The notes beneath the pieces are model-generated. The model searched no databases and was not told where the DNA came from. It saw only the letters and a list, made by a program, of their open reading frames with translations. Shown here one piece after another: positions 8,313-17,505 of a stretch of 64,000 nucleotides of DNA. How positions within the stretch are numbered: position 1 is the first letter of the stretch; each line of letters opens with the position of its first letter. Made by a program: the position numbers and the translations under genes. The stretch comes from Methanomethylovorans sp. PtaU1.Bin093. Lineage in GTDB: Archaea > Halobacteriota > Methanosarcinia > Methanosarcinales > Methanosarcinaceae. Location: contig NZ_MVQX01000035.1 of NCBI RefSeq assembly GCF_002067275.1, positions 1 through 64,000 on the forward strand. The letters run 5' to 3'.

Positions 8313-9139
8313 TATCTCACAACTCCTGCCTGCCATTTGAGCAGGTGTTCATCGATAACGTATCTGAGCACTTTGTCAATTAAAAGGCCCAGAAGACCCA
8401 GAACCACCATGTATACAAGCACCATATCCATCTGATGCAGATAGTAATGATGCCATATCTTAAAACCTAATCCATACTTGCTCACTCCGAACATTTCCGC
8501 GGCTACCAGACACATCCACCCCACACCGATAGCTATTCTTATGCCTGCAGCTATGGAAGGAAGAGCAGAAGGCATTGCAATGTATCTTATAAGATCACGG
8601 TCCTTCTTGCATCCCAGTACCCTGGCTGCTTCTACATAGACCTTTGGTACGTTCTTAAGGCCTGTGAAAGTATTAATTATGATAGGGAACACAGCTCCTA
8701 TAAAGATCAGAAAACCAGCCGAAACAGGCGTAAGACCCAGCCATATGATGGCAAAAGGTATCCAGGCAAGTGGAGGGATTGGCCTTAACATCTCAATAAT
8801 AGGATCAAACATCCTGTTAAATGTTGTGAACCAGCCCATCATCATACCTATGGGTATTCCTATGATCAGGGCAGCCACCATACCAATGGAAAAATGTAAC
8901 AAGCTGTGCAAGAGATCAATGAAGATCACTGGCATTTCTATCGCCAATGACCCTAGTTCTAAAATCGAAGGTCTCTGAAATATCGTTACAGAGGCCGAAA
9001 TGACATCAAGGATACTTGGCAGGAAGAACTTGTTACGAACTATGAACTCTGCGACCAATTGCCACAGCAGAAGGGCAGATATAATGGAGATCATCTCCAC
9101 TGCCCTGCCCTTGACCACGTGTATTATTTTATTCTTCAT
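8312..9139 (-). CDS. ABC transporter permease (SsuC/TauC type)
   Basis: A 275-residue integral membrane protein with about six hydrophobic segments. The binding-protein-dependent transport signature lies in the cytoplasmic loop (ARVLGCKKDRDLIRYIAMPS), and AAGIRIAIGVGWMCLVAAEM matches the EAA-loop region of the SsuC/TauC family. It forms the channel of the importer with the downstream ATPase and the upstream substrate-binding lipoprotein. The stop overlaps the ATPase start by one base. The gap to the binding-protein gene is about 50 bp, so the three genes form one operon. Confidence 0.93.
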   Translation of the reverse strand: MKNKIIHVVKGRAVEMISIISALLLWQLVAEFIVRNKFFLPSILDVISASVTIFQRPSILELGSLAIEMPVIFIDLLHSLLHFSIGMVAALIIGIPIGMMMGWFTTFNRMFDPIIEMLRPIPPLAWIPFAIIWLGLTPVSAGFLIFIGAVFPIIINTFTGLKNVPKVYVEAARVLGCKKDRDLIRYIAMPSALPSIAAGIRIAIGVGWMCLVAAEMFGVSKYGLGFKIWHHYYLHQMDMVLVYMVVLGLLGLLIDKVLRYVIDEHLLKWQAGVVR

Positions 9140-9189
9140 GTCCGCTTACAGAACTCCTTGCTCATTCATGTAAGTTGTTGTCAATGCAC

Positions 9190-10221
9190 TTACTTTTGTA
9201 AGGAATCATAAAAAGACGTATCAAATATATCTTTTTCCGTAAGTGGTTTGCTTATATATCCCAGTTCATACTGTATGTTTGCATAATCCACAGTTGAGTT
9301 CACGATCAGATGTGGATCTGCCACCCATGTGCCATCCCATTCATTAATAGAATCCTGGACAATTTTTAGATCCATACCCTGATCAGCTGCATAGATCTGT
9401 GCTGCTTCATCGGGATGCGCATTGTTGTACTCTGTAGCATCCACATGTGTTGCAACAATTGTAGCAACTACTTCAGGATGGTTTCTGATGAGGTTTCCAC
9501 TTACAACTACCACACAGCATGCGTGGTTAGGCATGATCTCCCCTGACTGAACCACTGTACGACCATATCCCTTTTCCTTTATTTCAGTTGGTGAGGGGTG
9601 TGGAAGGAAGACAGCATCAACCTTGCTGGCCGAGATGGCTGTCACAGCGTCTGCCGGTGTCATGGGCAGAATGGTTACATCTTTATCGGGGTCGATGTTA
9701 TTTGTTTTCAGCCAGTTCCTAAGTAGGGTGTCCTGGATAGTCCCTGGCGGGAATGTAGCTATCTTCAGGCCTTTAAGGTCTTCAGGTTTTTCATAAGGCA
9801 CGCCTGTACGCACTGAGAGATCAGAACCCTGTACCTGGACAGCAGCTACGATCTTGGCATCGAGATCACTGCCTAGAGCCGCTATGAATGGTGCCGCCCC
9901 AACATATGCCACATCGATGTCTCCTGTAAGCATGGAACTCATTTCCGGTGCTCCACTTGGGAAGAGATTATCTGTAGTTTTCACTATACCCAAAGGTGCC
10001 AGGTTATTGTCCCACCAGCCTTTTTCCTTTGCTGTAAGATATGCTATCTGATGAGTACTGGGCTGGTATCCAAAGTGTATCTCTGCAAGATTTCCAGTCA
10101 GATCCTCTGACAGATTTCCATTTTGTTCAGGTTCAGTGCAACCTGAAATAAATGCAATGGCCATCGTAGCGGTAATGACAAAGATGGCACCCATAATTCT
10201 GTTAATATTTTTGCTGTTCAT
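9190..10221 (-). CDS. ABC transporter substrate-binding lipoprotein (SsuA/NrtA-like)
   Basis: A 343-residue extracytoplasmic solute-binding protein. The N-terminus is a lipoprotein signal peptide with lipobox ISGC near residue 28, followed by an acidic, Asn-rich linker and a periplasmic-binding-protein type II domain (IHFGYQPSTHQIAYLTAKEK at its start). The nearest families bind nitrate, sulfonates, taurine or thiamine precursors; the ligand cannot be told from sequence. The ATG at 10221 is chosen because GAGGT lies 6 nt upstream; an in-frame start seven codons earlier lacks such a site. It is the first gene of the transporter operon and is divergent from a regulator. Confidence 0.9.
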   Translation of the reverse strand: MNSKNINRIMGAIFVITATMAIAFISGCTEPEQNGNLSEDLTGNLAEIHFGYQPSTHQIAYLTAKEKGWWDNNLAPLGIVKTTDNLFPSGAPEMSSMLTGDIDVAYVGAAPFIAALGSDLDAKIVAAVQVQGSDLSVRTGVPYEKPEDLKGLKIATFPPGTIQDTLLRNWLKTNNIDPDKDVTILPMTPADAVTAISASKVDAVFLPHPSPTEIKEKGYGRTVVQSGEIMPNHACCVVVVSGNLIRNHPEVVATIVATHVDATEYNNAHPDEAAQIYAADQGMDLKIVQDSINEWDGTWVADPHLIVNSTVDYANIQYELGYISKPLTEKDIFDTSFYDSLQK

Positions 10222-10367
10222 ATCGATACCTCTTTTTCTCAATAATGGAACCGTTCTTCTGAGCTATATTTAATGTTTCCTGTAGGGTATAAAGCAATTT
10301 CCTGAAAGTATAAATATAAGCTCCATCCTTACCTTTTGAGGATATTCTTTTTGATGTATGGAGGATC
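10222..10367. promoter_or_regulatory. Divergent promoter region, ABC operon / HTH regulator
   Basis: This spacer separates the minus-strand transporter operon from the plus-strand regulator. It holds AT-rich TATA-like elements in both directions (for example AAGTATAAATATAAG around 10307-10321). GGAGG at 10360-10364 is the likely ribosome-binding site of the regulator, unusually close to its ATG at 10368. Confidence 0.45.
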
Positions 10368-10889
10368 ATGGAATCGTCAGATAAGATAGTTGATGCAATA
10401 CTGGAATCGTATGAAAAGTTCCAGAATACCTTTTCAGAGGTATTAAAGGAAGACTTGAAGCTCACTGCCATCGAGTTCTCACAGGAGGCTAACATACCTG
10501 CGAGCACTTTGTACAAGATCATGTCGGGCAAAAGAGAGCCTAACATGAAAACATTAAGACAGATAATTAAAACCATAAAGAGACTGCAAAATGCTGAAAA
10601 GGGGGATTTTATAGCGGTCATTGCTGCAAGACCTGTGCTTGATAATATAAGAGAGACAAAGAAAAAGATAGGAGGAAATCTCTGTACTATAAGGGAATAT
10701 TCTGCCACCTCCATAGAAGAAGCCATCATTGCAGCGGTTAAAGCAGAACGGGAAGGGGCACGTGCTTTGGTGTGCGCCCCTATTGTAAGCCCTACTGTGG
10801 AAAAAATACTGAGGATCCCTGTGGCCACGATCATGCCAAAGAACAGCCTGATAGAGGCTATAGAAAGAGTGTCAAAAAAAATAAGTTAA
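10368..10889 (+). CDS. HTH transcriptional regulator (COG1709-like)
   Basis: A 173-residue predicted regulator. An XRE/lambda-repressor-like helix-turn-helix is at about residues 36-70 (FSQEANIPASTLYKIMSGKR followed by EPNMKTLRQI). The C-terminal half is an alpha/beta domain (IAVIAARPVLDNI, EEAIIAAVKAEREGARALVC, VAPI/PVATIMPKNS) that resembles archaeal COG1709 regulators and probably senses a ligand. Its position, divergent from the ABC transporter, suggests it controls that operon, possibly with autoregulation; this is inference. The gene converges on the S-layer gene with only six bases between the stop codons. Confidence 0.8.
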   Translation: MESSDKIVDAILESYEKFQNTFSEVLKEDLKLTAIEFSQEANIPASTLYKIMSGKREPNMKTLRQIIKTIKRLQNAEKGDFIAVIAARPVLDNIRETKKKIGGNLCTIREYSATSIEEAIIAAVKAEREGARALVCAPIVSPTVEKILRIPVATIMPKNSLIEAIERVSKKIS

Positions 10890-10890
10890 T

Positions 10891-10930
10891 TGAATTTATC
10901 GGATAGAACCGATAAATTCATTTATTTTTT
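10891..10930. terminator. Bidirectional terminator hairpin between convergent genes
   Basis: TGAATTTATCGG (10891-10902) and CCGATAAATTCA (10909-10920) form a perfect 12-bp stem with a 6-nt loop. A T-rich run follows on the plus strand and the A-rich tail of the regulator gene supplies one on the minus strand. The hairpin overlaps the last codons and stop of the minus-strand S-layer gene, so it can serve both convergent genes. Confidence 0.65.
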
Positions 10931-13900
10931 CCTTTGCCATTTCCACTGTCCAGCCGCCAGCAGTGAACAGATAGCCAACCCCTGCAGCAGCCAGCAGGAT
11001 GATACCGCCGAGAACATACCAGATCGTACCGGATTTCTCCAATACTTCATAAGTAACGCTCAGTTGCTGAACTGAAACTATATATGTGCCTGGCTCTTCC
11101 TCCACATGAACAAAATCCAATGTAGTGGAATTTCCATTGTTGAGTGCCACTTCCTGAGAACCTACCACAGTACCATTGATCTTCAATTCAACAGTATAGT
11201 TACCAGGTGCTGTTCCAGTGTTTGTTACATTTACAGAGATAGTTGCTTCATCTCCTGCCCTTACCTCAAGTGGCGATATCTGCAGGTTCGTGAAGGTGAA
11301 CTTAGCAGCAAGTTCCTTTACCTCAAAGTTAAGTTCTGTATCCAGTAATCCGGACTTGGAAGCTGTCACCTTGTGCATACCCACTTCTGTAACAGTATAG
11401 GTAACATTTCCATCTTTTGAAGTGTTGCCTATGAACTTACCATCAAAAGTGACCTCTGCACCTTCGATAGCTTCTCCGCTTATAGCTTTAAGGACGCTGA
11501 ATTTAACATTAGTTCCCTCATAAACTTCTTCAGGAGCGATATCTATGGTCATCTTCCTTGATTCGTCCTGAGCAGATATTACCTCAAGCTTGGAACTTGC
11601 AGAAACATATCCTTCCTTTTCTGCGTTTAGGGTAAAGTTACCGATCTTGTCCGGCGTATACCTGAGTGTGCCTTCTTCGGAGGTGGAACCAATGGTCTTA
11701 CTATCGATCTTTAATGTTGCATTGGTTACAGCCATGCCTCTGGAGGTGACCGTTATTGTCATTGCGGTGCCTTCAGTGACCACTTCACTATGACCGATCT
11801 CGAGTGCTTCAGATGCGGATGTTTGCACCTCCACGAAGGGATAGAACCTGACCGTGCTATCATCAGCTACCTTGAAGTTGATATCACCCATAACCGTGAT
11901 CTCTTTACCCTTTGAAAGGGAGATGGAATCCTCATTCTTCATGGTAATGCCGTCTTCCGAGATACTGGTCACTTCCATCTCATCAAATGTTTCACCGCTT
12001 TCTACGGATATGTACTCATCAGATATCTGGAAGATACCGTCTACGAACACAGCACTGCTTTCAGTTCCCTGAAAAACATCCTGGAAGTGAACGGCTATAA
12101 CAGGTACATCATCAACATCACCCACGTCCATTTTATATACGTAGGTCCCGTCTGAGGCGATGATGTCATCGTCTACCTCATCGCCATCCTTTGTAAGGCT
12201 GACATACACAGTGTCACCATTTACATCAACTTCAACAATTCTCAGAGCATAACCCTCTTCCAGTACTAACGATGTGCCTGAGGTAAGAGATGTTTTGTCA
12301 CTTTCATCCAGAAGCACTTCGGACAGCTGACCTTGGGAAACAAGGCTGACCTCATCTGTAAAATCGTTTTCAGGATACCCTGCAAAATATTTTTCGGCCA
12401 TGAAGCCTATTACCTCGAATTCTCCCCAGTCGTCATACTCGAAACCTACATCCTCAGGAGTAGAGGTATATACAAGGTCTCCATCGTCAATTGTTCTGTC
12501 TGACAGTTCGGTGATCTCCAGTTTCTCAGTACCTATCCCTTCATCGATGTTGTAATAGAAACCCTCAAAGTTCAGAGGAGTCCATTCAAATTCCTCCTCA
12601 GCAACAGTACCTCTTAGCTCATAGGTACCGGCCTCTGACATGTCAACAAAGGGAGCGAACCTCAAAACTGAATCATCGGCAACGATGAACTTCAATTTCC
12701 CCATAATACTGGCAACCTTGCCTTTGTTAAGGGATATTGAATCTTCATTTTCCATGGTTATTTTTTCATCGCTTACAGTGTTTATCTCCATTACACCATA
12801 GCTATCACCGGATTCAATGCTGATGTATTCATCGGAGATCTGGAATATAGCGTCAATAAATACTGCACTGGCTTCTGTACCCATGAAGATATTACCGAAA
12901 TGCACAGCTATAATGGGTACATCATCACTGTCTCCCAGATCAGCTTCATACACGTATGTGCCATTATCCTTTACTATGGTCTCATCGACCTGTGAGCCTT
13001 CTTTGGAAAGGGTCACATATACGTTGTCACCATTTGTATCAACTTCTACGATGTTCAGAGCATAACCATCTTCCAACGTAAGGCTCGAACCTGCATAAAG
13101 GGATTTTTTGTCATTTTCATCAATAAGCACCTTGGAAAGCATACCATCCGACATGACACTTACCTCATCAGCGAATTCCGTAGTGTCAAGGTACCCTGCG
13201 AAGTATTTCTCAGCCATGAACCCTACGACCTGATAATCGCCCCAATCATCGTACTCGAACTCGGTGGTTATGGGCGTGGTCTCATATTCCAGGTCACCTT
13301 CATCTATGGACCTGTCGGAATCGCTTTCGAGATGTACGGTCATGGTCTCTGATCCTTCACCTGTGTCAAGGTCATAGTAGAAACCAGAGTAGCTCAGAGC
13401 GGTCCATGTGTAATCAAGGGACTGGTTGGCATCAGCATCCCATATACGATCGCCACTTAAATACGTTTTAGAAACTACCGCCCAGGTCCATTCCTTCTGG
13501 GCTTCTCCATTCACATTTGATGCTTTTGCAGTAACATTATAGGAACCCATCTCCTCGCCAGAAACATTCAATGATGCGATAGATACGGAATCGTTCTTTT
13601 GCTCCAGGTCTCCATCTATATACCATTCTATATCTGCATCCTGATTTGTCTCAACTGTGAAATTCTGGTAAGTACCCACCGCACTTGAAGGGTTATTTTC
13701 AGGACTGAAATCTGTGATCTCCAATGAATCGTTCTCTGCTGTAACTGTCCAGTCCCATATCTGTTGATCTGAGCCGTTCACATTGGAAGCTATCGCTGTT
13801 ACATTATATGTGCCTGCAACAGCCGTGTTGTTCGAATAAGAACCTGCTGACCCTGTTTCAGTATCCATCTCAATCCCATCGATAAGCCATCTGATAGTGG

Positions 13901-14594
13901 CTTCCTGATTGAGTGTAATACCAAATTCCATTGCATTTCCTGTCGTAGAGTCGGGAGTGACGTCAGCTGGATTGAAACCTGTGATCGACAGTGATCCATT
14001 TGTTGCATTCGAGACCGTCCAGTCCCAGGTCTGCTGGTCAGTACCGTTCAGGTTAGATGCAATAACAGTTACATTATATGTGCCTGCAACAGCAGTGTTA
14101 TTTGAATATGAATCAGAGGACCCTGTTACATTTTCCATTTCATTCCCATTGATAAGCCATCTGATAGTAGCTTCCTGATTGAGTATGACATCGAAATCTA
14201 CTGTATCCCCGGCTGCAGATCCGGGAGTTGTATCGTCAGGATTGAAGTCTGTTATCGACAAAGGTTCATTTTCCACGGTCCATGTCCAGATATGCGGGAC
14301 GGAAGTTCCATTGGCGTTTTGTGCCACAGCCGTAACATTATATTCCCCTGCAGATGCACCATCATTTGAATATTCAGAAGTGGTTACTGATGCATCTGTT
14401 TTGACAAGTGAGCCATTCAAAAACCAGGTAACATTAGCAGTTTCATTTATGTTCACACTGAAATCCGGGCTGTTACCAACTGTCGAAGTCGGATCGCTGG
14501 CTGGAGAGTGGTCAGAAATGCTTGGGATCGCAATTGCACCACCTGCCAGCAGTATCAATACTAAATATATAGCAAAACCTAAACGGGTTTTCAT
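10896..14594 (-). CDS. Large mosaic S-layer-family surface protein
   Basis: A secreted, membrane-anchored protein of about 1230 residues. A signal peptide is followed by four Ig/PKD-like repeats of about 90 residues, of which the second and third are very similar (QEATIRWLI, YSNNTAVAGTYNVT). Then come two tandem Methanosarcina S-layer domains (DUF1608 type; each has FEYDDWG and GFMAEKYFAGY), two Gly/Thr-rich beta repeats, a CARDB-like domain (VNVTNTGTAPGNYTVEL), and a C-terminal membrane helix with a short basic tail. Canonical Methanosarcina S-layer proteins have just the tandem S-layer domains and anchor, so this is probably an accessory surface protein. Start 14594 has an AGGT motif upstream; 14609 is possible. 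Many NxT/NxS sequons are present. Confidence 0.88.
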   Translation of the reverse strand: MKTRLGFAIYLVLILLAGGAIAIPSISDHSPASDPTSTVGNSPDFSVNINETANVTWFLNGSLVKTDASVTTSEYSNDGASAGEYNVTAVAQNANGTSVPHIWTWTVENEPLSITDFNPDDTTPGSAAGDTVDFDVILNQEATIRWLINGNEMENVTGSSDSYSNNTAVAGTYNVTVIASNLNGTDQQTWDWTVSNATNGSLSITGFNPADVTPDSTTGNAMEFGITLNQEATIRWLIDGIEMDTETGSAGSYSNNTAVAGTYNVTAIASNVNGSDQQIWDWTVTAENDSLEITDFSPENNPSSAVGTYQNFTVETNQDADIEWYIDGDLEQKNDSVSIASLNVSGEEMGSYNVTAKASNVNGEAQKEWTWAVVSKTYLSGDRIWDADANQSLDYTWTALSYSGFYYDLDTGEGSETMTVHLESDSDRSIDEGDLEYETTPITTEFEYDDWGDYQVVGFMAEKYFAGYLDTTEFADEVSVMSDGMLSKVLIDENDKKSLYAGSSLTLEDGYALNIVEVDTNGDNVYVTLSKEGSQVDETIVKDNGTYVYEADLGDSDDVPIIAVHFGNIFMGTEASAVFIDAIFQISDEYISIESGDSYGVMEINTVSDEKITMENEDSISLNKGKVASIMGKLKFIVADDSVLRFAPFVDMSEAGTYELRGTVAEEEFEWTPLNFEGFYYNIDEGIGTEKLEITELSDRTIDDGDLVYTSTPEDVGFEYDDWGEFEVIGFMAEKYFAGYPENDFTDEVSLVSQGQLSEVLLDESDKTSLTSGTSLVLEEGYALRIVEVDVNGDTVYVSLTKDGDEVDDDIIASDGTYVYKMDVGDVDDVPVIAVHFQDVFQGTESSAVFVDGIFQISDEYISVESGETFDEMEVTSISEDGITMKNEDSISLSKGKEITVMGDINFKVADDSTVRFYPFVEVQTSASEALEIGHSEVVTEGTAMTITVTSRGMAVTNATLKIDSKTIGSTSEEGTLRYTPDKIGNFTLNAEKEGYVSASSKLEVISAQDESRKMTIDIAPEEVYEGTNVKFSVLKAISGEAIEGAEVTFDGKFIGNTSKDGNVTYTVTEVGMHKVTASKSGLLDTELNFEVKELAAKFTFTNLQISPLEVRAGDEATISVNVTNTGTAPGNYTVELKINGTVVGSQEVALNNGNSTTLDFVHVEEEPGTYIVSVQQLSVTYEVLEKSGTIWYVLGGIILLAAAGVGYLFTAGGWTVEMAKEKINEFIGSIR

Positions 14595-14637
14595 GATATA
14601 ACCTACCATATTTCTACTTTACGTGATTTCTCGCATT

Positions 14638-15636
14638 TTATGTATTATCTGCTATCTTTAACTGTTCATAGCCTTTTCGTTCCACTTGTAACACAGTACC
14701 ATCCGACTTCTGTATGGAGATCGATCTTTCCTGAGGTAAGACCTCTCCGATCATACTGATATTGCCCAGATTCAGCACTTCTTCAATGCCCTCCGGCCTT
14801 ACAGTGAAGATCAGTTCAAAATCACCTCCAGTATAAAGAGACATAGAATTTAGAGTTACCCTGTCAAAAGACACTAGTTCTTCTACCTCTGGCTGCAGAG
14901 GCAGCGCCTTTTCCTGTAGCCTGAACCCAACTCCTGAAGCTTTGGAAAGATCATATAATGACATTGCAATGCCATCACTTGTATCCATCATGCTTGTCAC
15001 ATGGCCCAAGGATGCAAGTTCCATTGCTTCCCTTATGCGGGGCATGGGTTGCAACAAAGCCTTCAGGACACTATCCGGTACATCAATACCATTTTCCAGG
15101 GCATACAGTGCAACACCCGCCGAACCTGCGTATCCTGTAACACATACCTTATCTCCTACCCGGGCACCTTTTCTCGTTAACAGTTCTCCTTTTGATACAG
15201 TTCCAAGAGCAGTGCCGCAAATAGTAAGTTCATCATGGGTGTCAATATCCCCTCCTATGACCGCAGTATCGTATTCCCTGGTACAGTCCCTCATGCCTCT
15301 TGCTATCTCTTCCACAAAACTGACATCTGTATCACGTGGAAGACCTATAGCAGCCAGTAAACCCGTTGGCCGGGCACCCATAGCGGCAATATCACTAAGG
15401 TTAACTGCTGCCGACATCCACCCGATCTGCCAGGGACTCATCTGCTTGGGAAAATCTGTCATGCGGTGCAGCATATCCGTGGTAACTACGAGATATGAAC
15501 TTTCATTTATATCGATAACTGCACAGTCATCAGCACCTGCACCTGAAATAACTCCATCCGGCAGTTCATGGAATATAGTAGAAAGGATTGATATAAGGGG
15601 TCTTTCCCCAAGCTGTGAAACTGGTATATAGTTCAT
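14638..15636 (-). CDS. thiL: Thiamine-monophosphate kinase
   Basis: A 332-residue ThiL of the PurM/AIR-synthetase-like superfamily. It phosphorylates thiamine monophosphate to thiamine diphosphate with ATP. Seen in the sequence are GADDCAVID near residue 34, VVTTDMLHRMTDFP, the Gly-rich VNLSDIAAMGARPTG and DTSDGIAMSL, all typical of ThiL. The first gene of a minus-strand pair; the S-layer gene begins about 40 bp downstream, so the two might share a transcript although their roles are unrelated. Confidence 0.93.
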   Translation of the reverse strand: MNYIPVSQLGERPLISILSTIFHELPDGVISGAGADDCAVIDINESSYLVVTTDMLHRMTDFPKQMSPWQIGWMSAAVNLSDIAAMGARPTGLLAAIGLPRDTDVSFVEEIARGMRDCTREYDTAVIGGDIDTHDELTICGTALGTVSKGELLTRKGARVGDKVCVTGYAGSAGVALYALENGIDVPDSVLKALLQPMPRIREAMELASLGHVTSMMDTSDGIAMSLYDLSKASGVGFRLQEKALPLQPEVEELVSFDRVTLNSMSLYTGGDFELIFTVRPEGIEEVLNLGNISMIGEVLPQERSISIQKSDGTVLQVERKGYEQLKIADNT

Positions 15637-15783
15637 AGGATATCATTCAGCATTTAAAAAATTTTATAAATAAACCAGACAACTTTTATTTAATTGTATG
15701 TGTCATAGGCATTCATCCAATATAATATTTGAGGCTTCCACACCTTCTACAGATAATGACTTTCAATAAAAAGGATTACAAGG
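15637..15783. other. AT-rich spacer between thiL and the DUF4349 gene
   Basis: This non-coding spacer includes AT-rich runs (TTTAAAAAATTTTATAAATAAA around 15654-15675) that probably contain the minus-strand promoter of thiL. No gene or strong dyad is seen. Confidence 0.35.
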
Positions 15784-16650
15784 CTATCGTTTCCTGTGTA
15801 CCCGGCGGCCTATTACAAATACAATAGTAACTAGAACTGAAAGCACTATTGCAATTGGAAGCAGATATCCCACCAGGATCACCATGGCTCTGACAGTTGA
15901 CACAAAACCTTGTACTGAACTGGAAAGAGCATCCCTCATACCCCAGGAATGTGTGATAGGTGTTGGTTCTGTTACTCTGATATTGATCGTGGCGAGATCT
16001 ATCCTGTTGTCCAGATACTGCAACCTTCCAGTAAGACTATCTATTTCTCCACGCACCCTCTCAAGTTCTTTTTCTACACTGAGCACTTCTTCGACGGTAT
16101 TGGACATATTAAGGATCTCGGTCAGGCGTTTTTCCTGCTTTTGCAGATTGTTGAGCCTTGCTTCCAGGTCTATGTATTCCTCTGTTACATCAGTACCTGT
16201 TATGCTTTTAGAACTAAGGTCACCCAGATTTTCAATATCTTTCACAAAAGCAGTATAATTTTCTGAGGGGATCCTTACTGTAACATAGCCTTCCTTACGA
16301 GGAGTACTATCATATGACAGATCATACACAGAAGAACTGGATACATAACCACCTGCTGCTGTTGTCATTGTTATTATATCGTCTACGGTCCTGGATGCAT
16401 TGTCCACTTCTATGGACATCTCTACACTCGTAATGGTCTTCCTTTCAGAAATGTAAACTTCAGAAGTGACATCTCCCGCGAGCATTTCATCGCTCGCATA
16501 TTCGTATGATACACTGTTCTTAGAAGCAGGATACACGGTGACCTGGGGAGATTGAGATGATGGATCTGTACCCATTTGAGATATACAGCCTGCAACACTT
16601 GTTCCTACTAGGAGCAGTAATACAACCAGCAGCTGAGAGGTTCTTTTCAT
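15784..16650 (-). CDS. DUF4349 domain lipoprotein
   Basis: A 288-residue predicted surface lipoprotein. A signal peptide ends at the lipobox VAGC near residue 21. A DUF4349 domain follows (VEMSIEVDNASRTVDDIITM, GYVTVRIPSENYTAFVKDIE). The middle contains a long coiled coil (EYIDLEARLNNLQKQEKRLT onward), and a single hydrophobic helix (VILVGYLLPIAIVLSVLVTI) ends in a basic RRVHRKR tail. The family is widespread and its function unknown; a role in envelope organisation or signalling has been suggested only by context. It stands alone between thiL and nrdG. Confidence 0.85.
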   Translation of the reverse strand: MKRTSQLLVVLLLLVGTSVAGCISQMGTDPSSQSPQVTVYPASKNSVSYEYASDEMLAGDVTSEVYISERKTITSVEMSIEVDNASRTVDDIITMTTAAGGYVSSSSVYDLSYDSTPRKEGYVTVRIPSENYTAFVKDIENLGDLSSKSITGTDVTEEYIDLEARLNNLQKQEKRLTEILNMSNTVEEVLSVEKELERVRGEIDSLTGRLQYLDNRIDLATINIRVTEPTPITHSWGMRDALSSSVQGFVSTVRAMVILVGYLLPIAIVLSVLVTIVFVIGRRVHRKR

Positions 16651-16709
16651 GCGATTAACTCCAACATTATATTGTATGGAGTCTGTCGCATAAAAAAATT
16701 ATGTAAGCT

Positions 16710-17495
16710 TCAAATGAATTCGAAGTTAATCCGTTCATTGCCCGCTTCTTTTGTCCTTATCCATACATTATGTAAAAACGGATATGCAGCTTTAGCCATC
16801 TCAATTAATTCTTTTCTTGTAAAAGGCTTTGTATCTCTTAAGTTCTCAGACATGGCATTTTCAGGCAGTCCCTGCTGTATCACATAAGGTTTATCGCTAT
16901 CCTTAATGTAAGGCGATAAAAACTGACCTATAGCAGCAATGTCTTCCTTGCTGCCCACAAGGCCGGGTATAACAGTGGTCCTCACTTCCAGATGTGCATT
17001 ACTCTTGGAAATAAGATCAAGGCTCTTTGCGATATCCTCTATAACCTCTTTAGGTTCAAGGGTAAGGTTATATTCATCACAGCCAATGACCTTACAGTAA
17101 GCTATAGGGTCGTTCATAGGAGCTTTTATATCGAGGAAAAAAGCGTCCACCAATGATTTCTGCAGGAGTTCTTCTATAACCTCTGGATAAAAACCATTTG
17201 TGTGGATACCGACAAGCAATCCCTTTTTCTTAGCAAAGCTTGCCAGTTCCTTCACAGCTTTTTTCTGTATAAGGGGTTCCCCGCCGGAAATTACAAGACT
17301 GCTTATAAATGGGGTGGAACTTTCAATTTTATCCTGCAAGACCCTCATTTCTACAAGGTCGGATCCTGTCAGGATCTCATAGTTCTGGCAGTAGGGGCAG
17401 CGGAAAGGGCACCCTCTTAAAAAGAGAACTACTGCCGCCTTCCCATGCCAGTCTACCGTGGAAATGGGTATATATGAGCCGTAATTGGCTTTCAT
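16710..17495 (-). CDS. nrdG: Anaerobic RNR-activating radical SAM protein
   Basis: A 261-residue radical-SAM enzyme with the cluster motif CPFRCPYCQNYE near residue 30, followed by SGGEPL. It belongs to the archaeal/PFL-activase-like branch of NrdG and should generate the glycyl radical on NrdD using S-adenosylmethionine and a [4Fe-4S] cluster. It starts 10 bp downstream of nrdD on the same strand, which is the main support for NrdD as its target. It could also activate the orphan NrdD-like protein at 4.5-6.3 kb, since that one has no activase beside it. Confidence 0.9.
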   Translation of the reverse strand: MKANYGSYIPISTVDWHGKAAVVLFLRGCPFRCPYCQNYEILTGSDLVEMRVLQDKIESSTPFISSLVISGGEPLIQKKAVKELASFAKKKGLLVGIHTNGFYPEVIEELLQKSLVDAFFLDIKAPMNDPIAYCKVIGCDEYNLTLEPKEVIEDIAKSLDLISKSNAHLEVRTTVIPGLVGSKEDIAAIGQFLSPYIKDSDKPYVIQQGLPENAMSENLRDTKPFTRKELIEMAKAAYPFLHNVWIRTKEAGNERINFEFI

Positions 17496-17505
17496 TACAC
17501 CACTA

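Noticed and set aside
10202-10834. Open frame of about 210 codons on the minus strand opposite the HTH regulator
   Set aside because: Its product lacks domain features, and it overlaps a well-supported regulator and the start of the binding-protein gene. The plus-strand frame has a ribosome-binding site and a recognisable HTH.
14942-15631. Plus-strand open frame of about 229 codons opposite thiL
   Set aside because: It is antisense to a clear ThiL protein, and its translation is low-complexity Ser/Pro/Thr-rich, typical of a shadow frame.
16683-16709. Possible terminator between the DUF4349 gene and nrdG
   Set aside because: I see no stable stem; only an AT-rich run is present.
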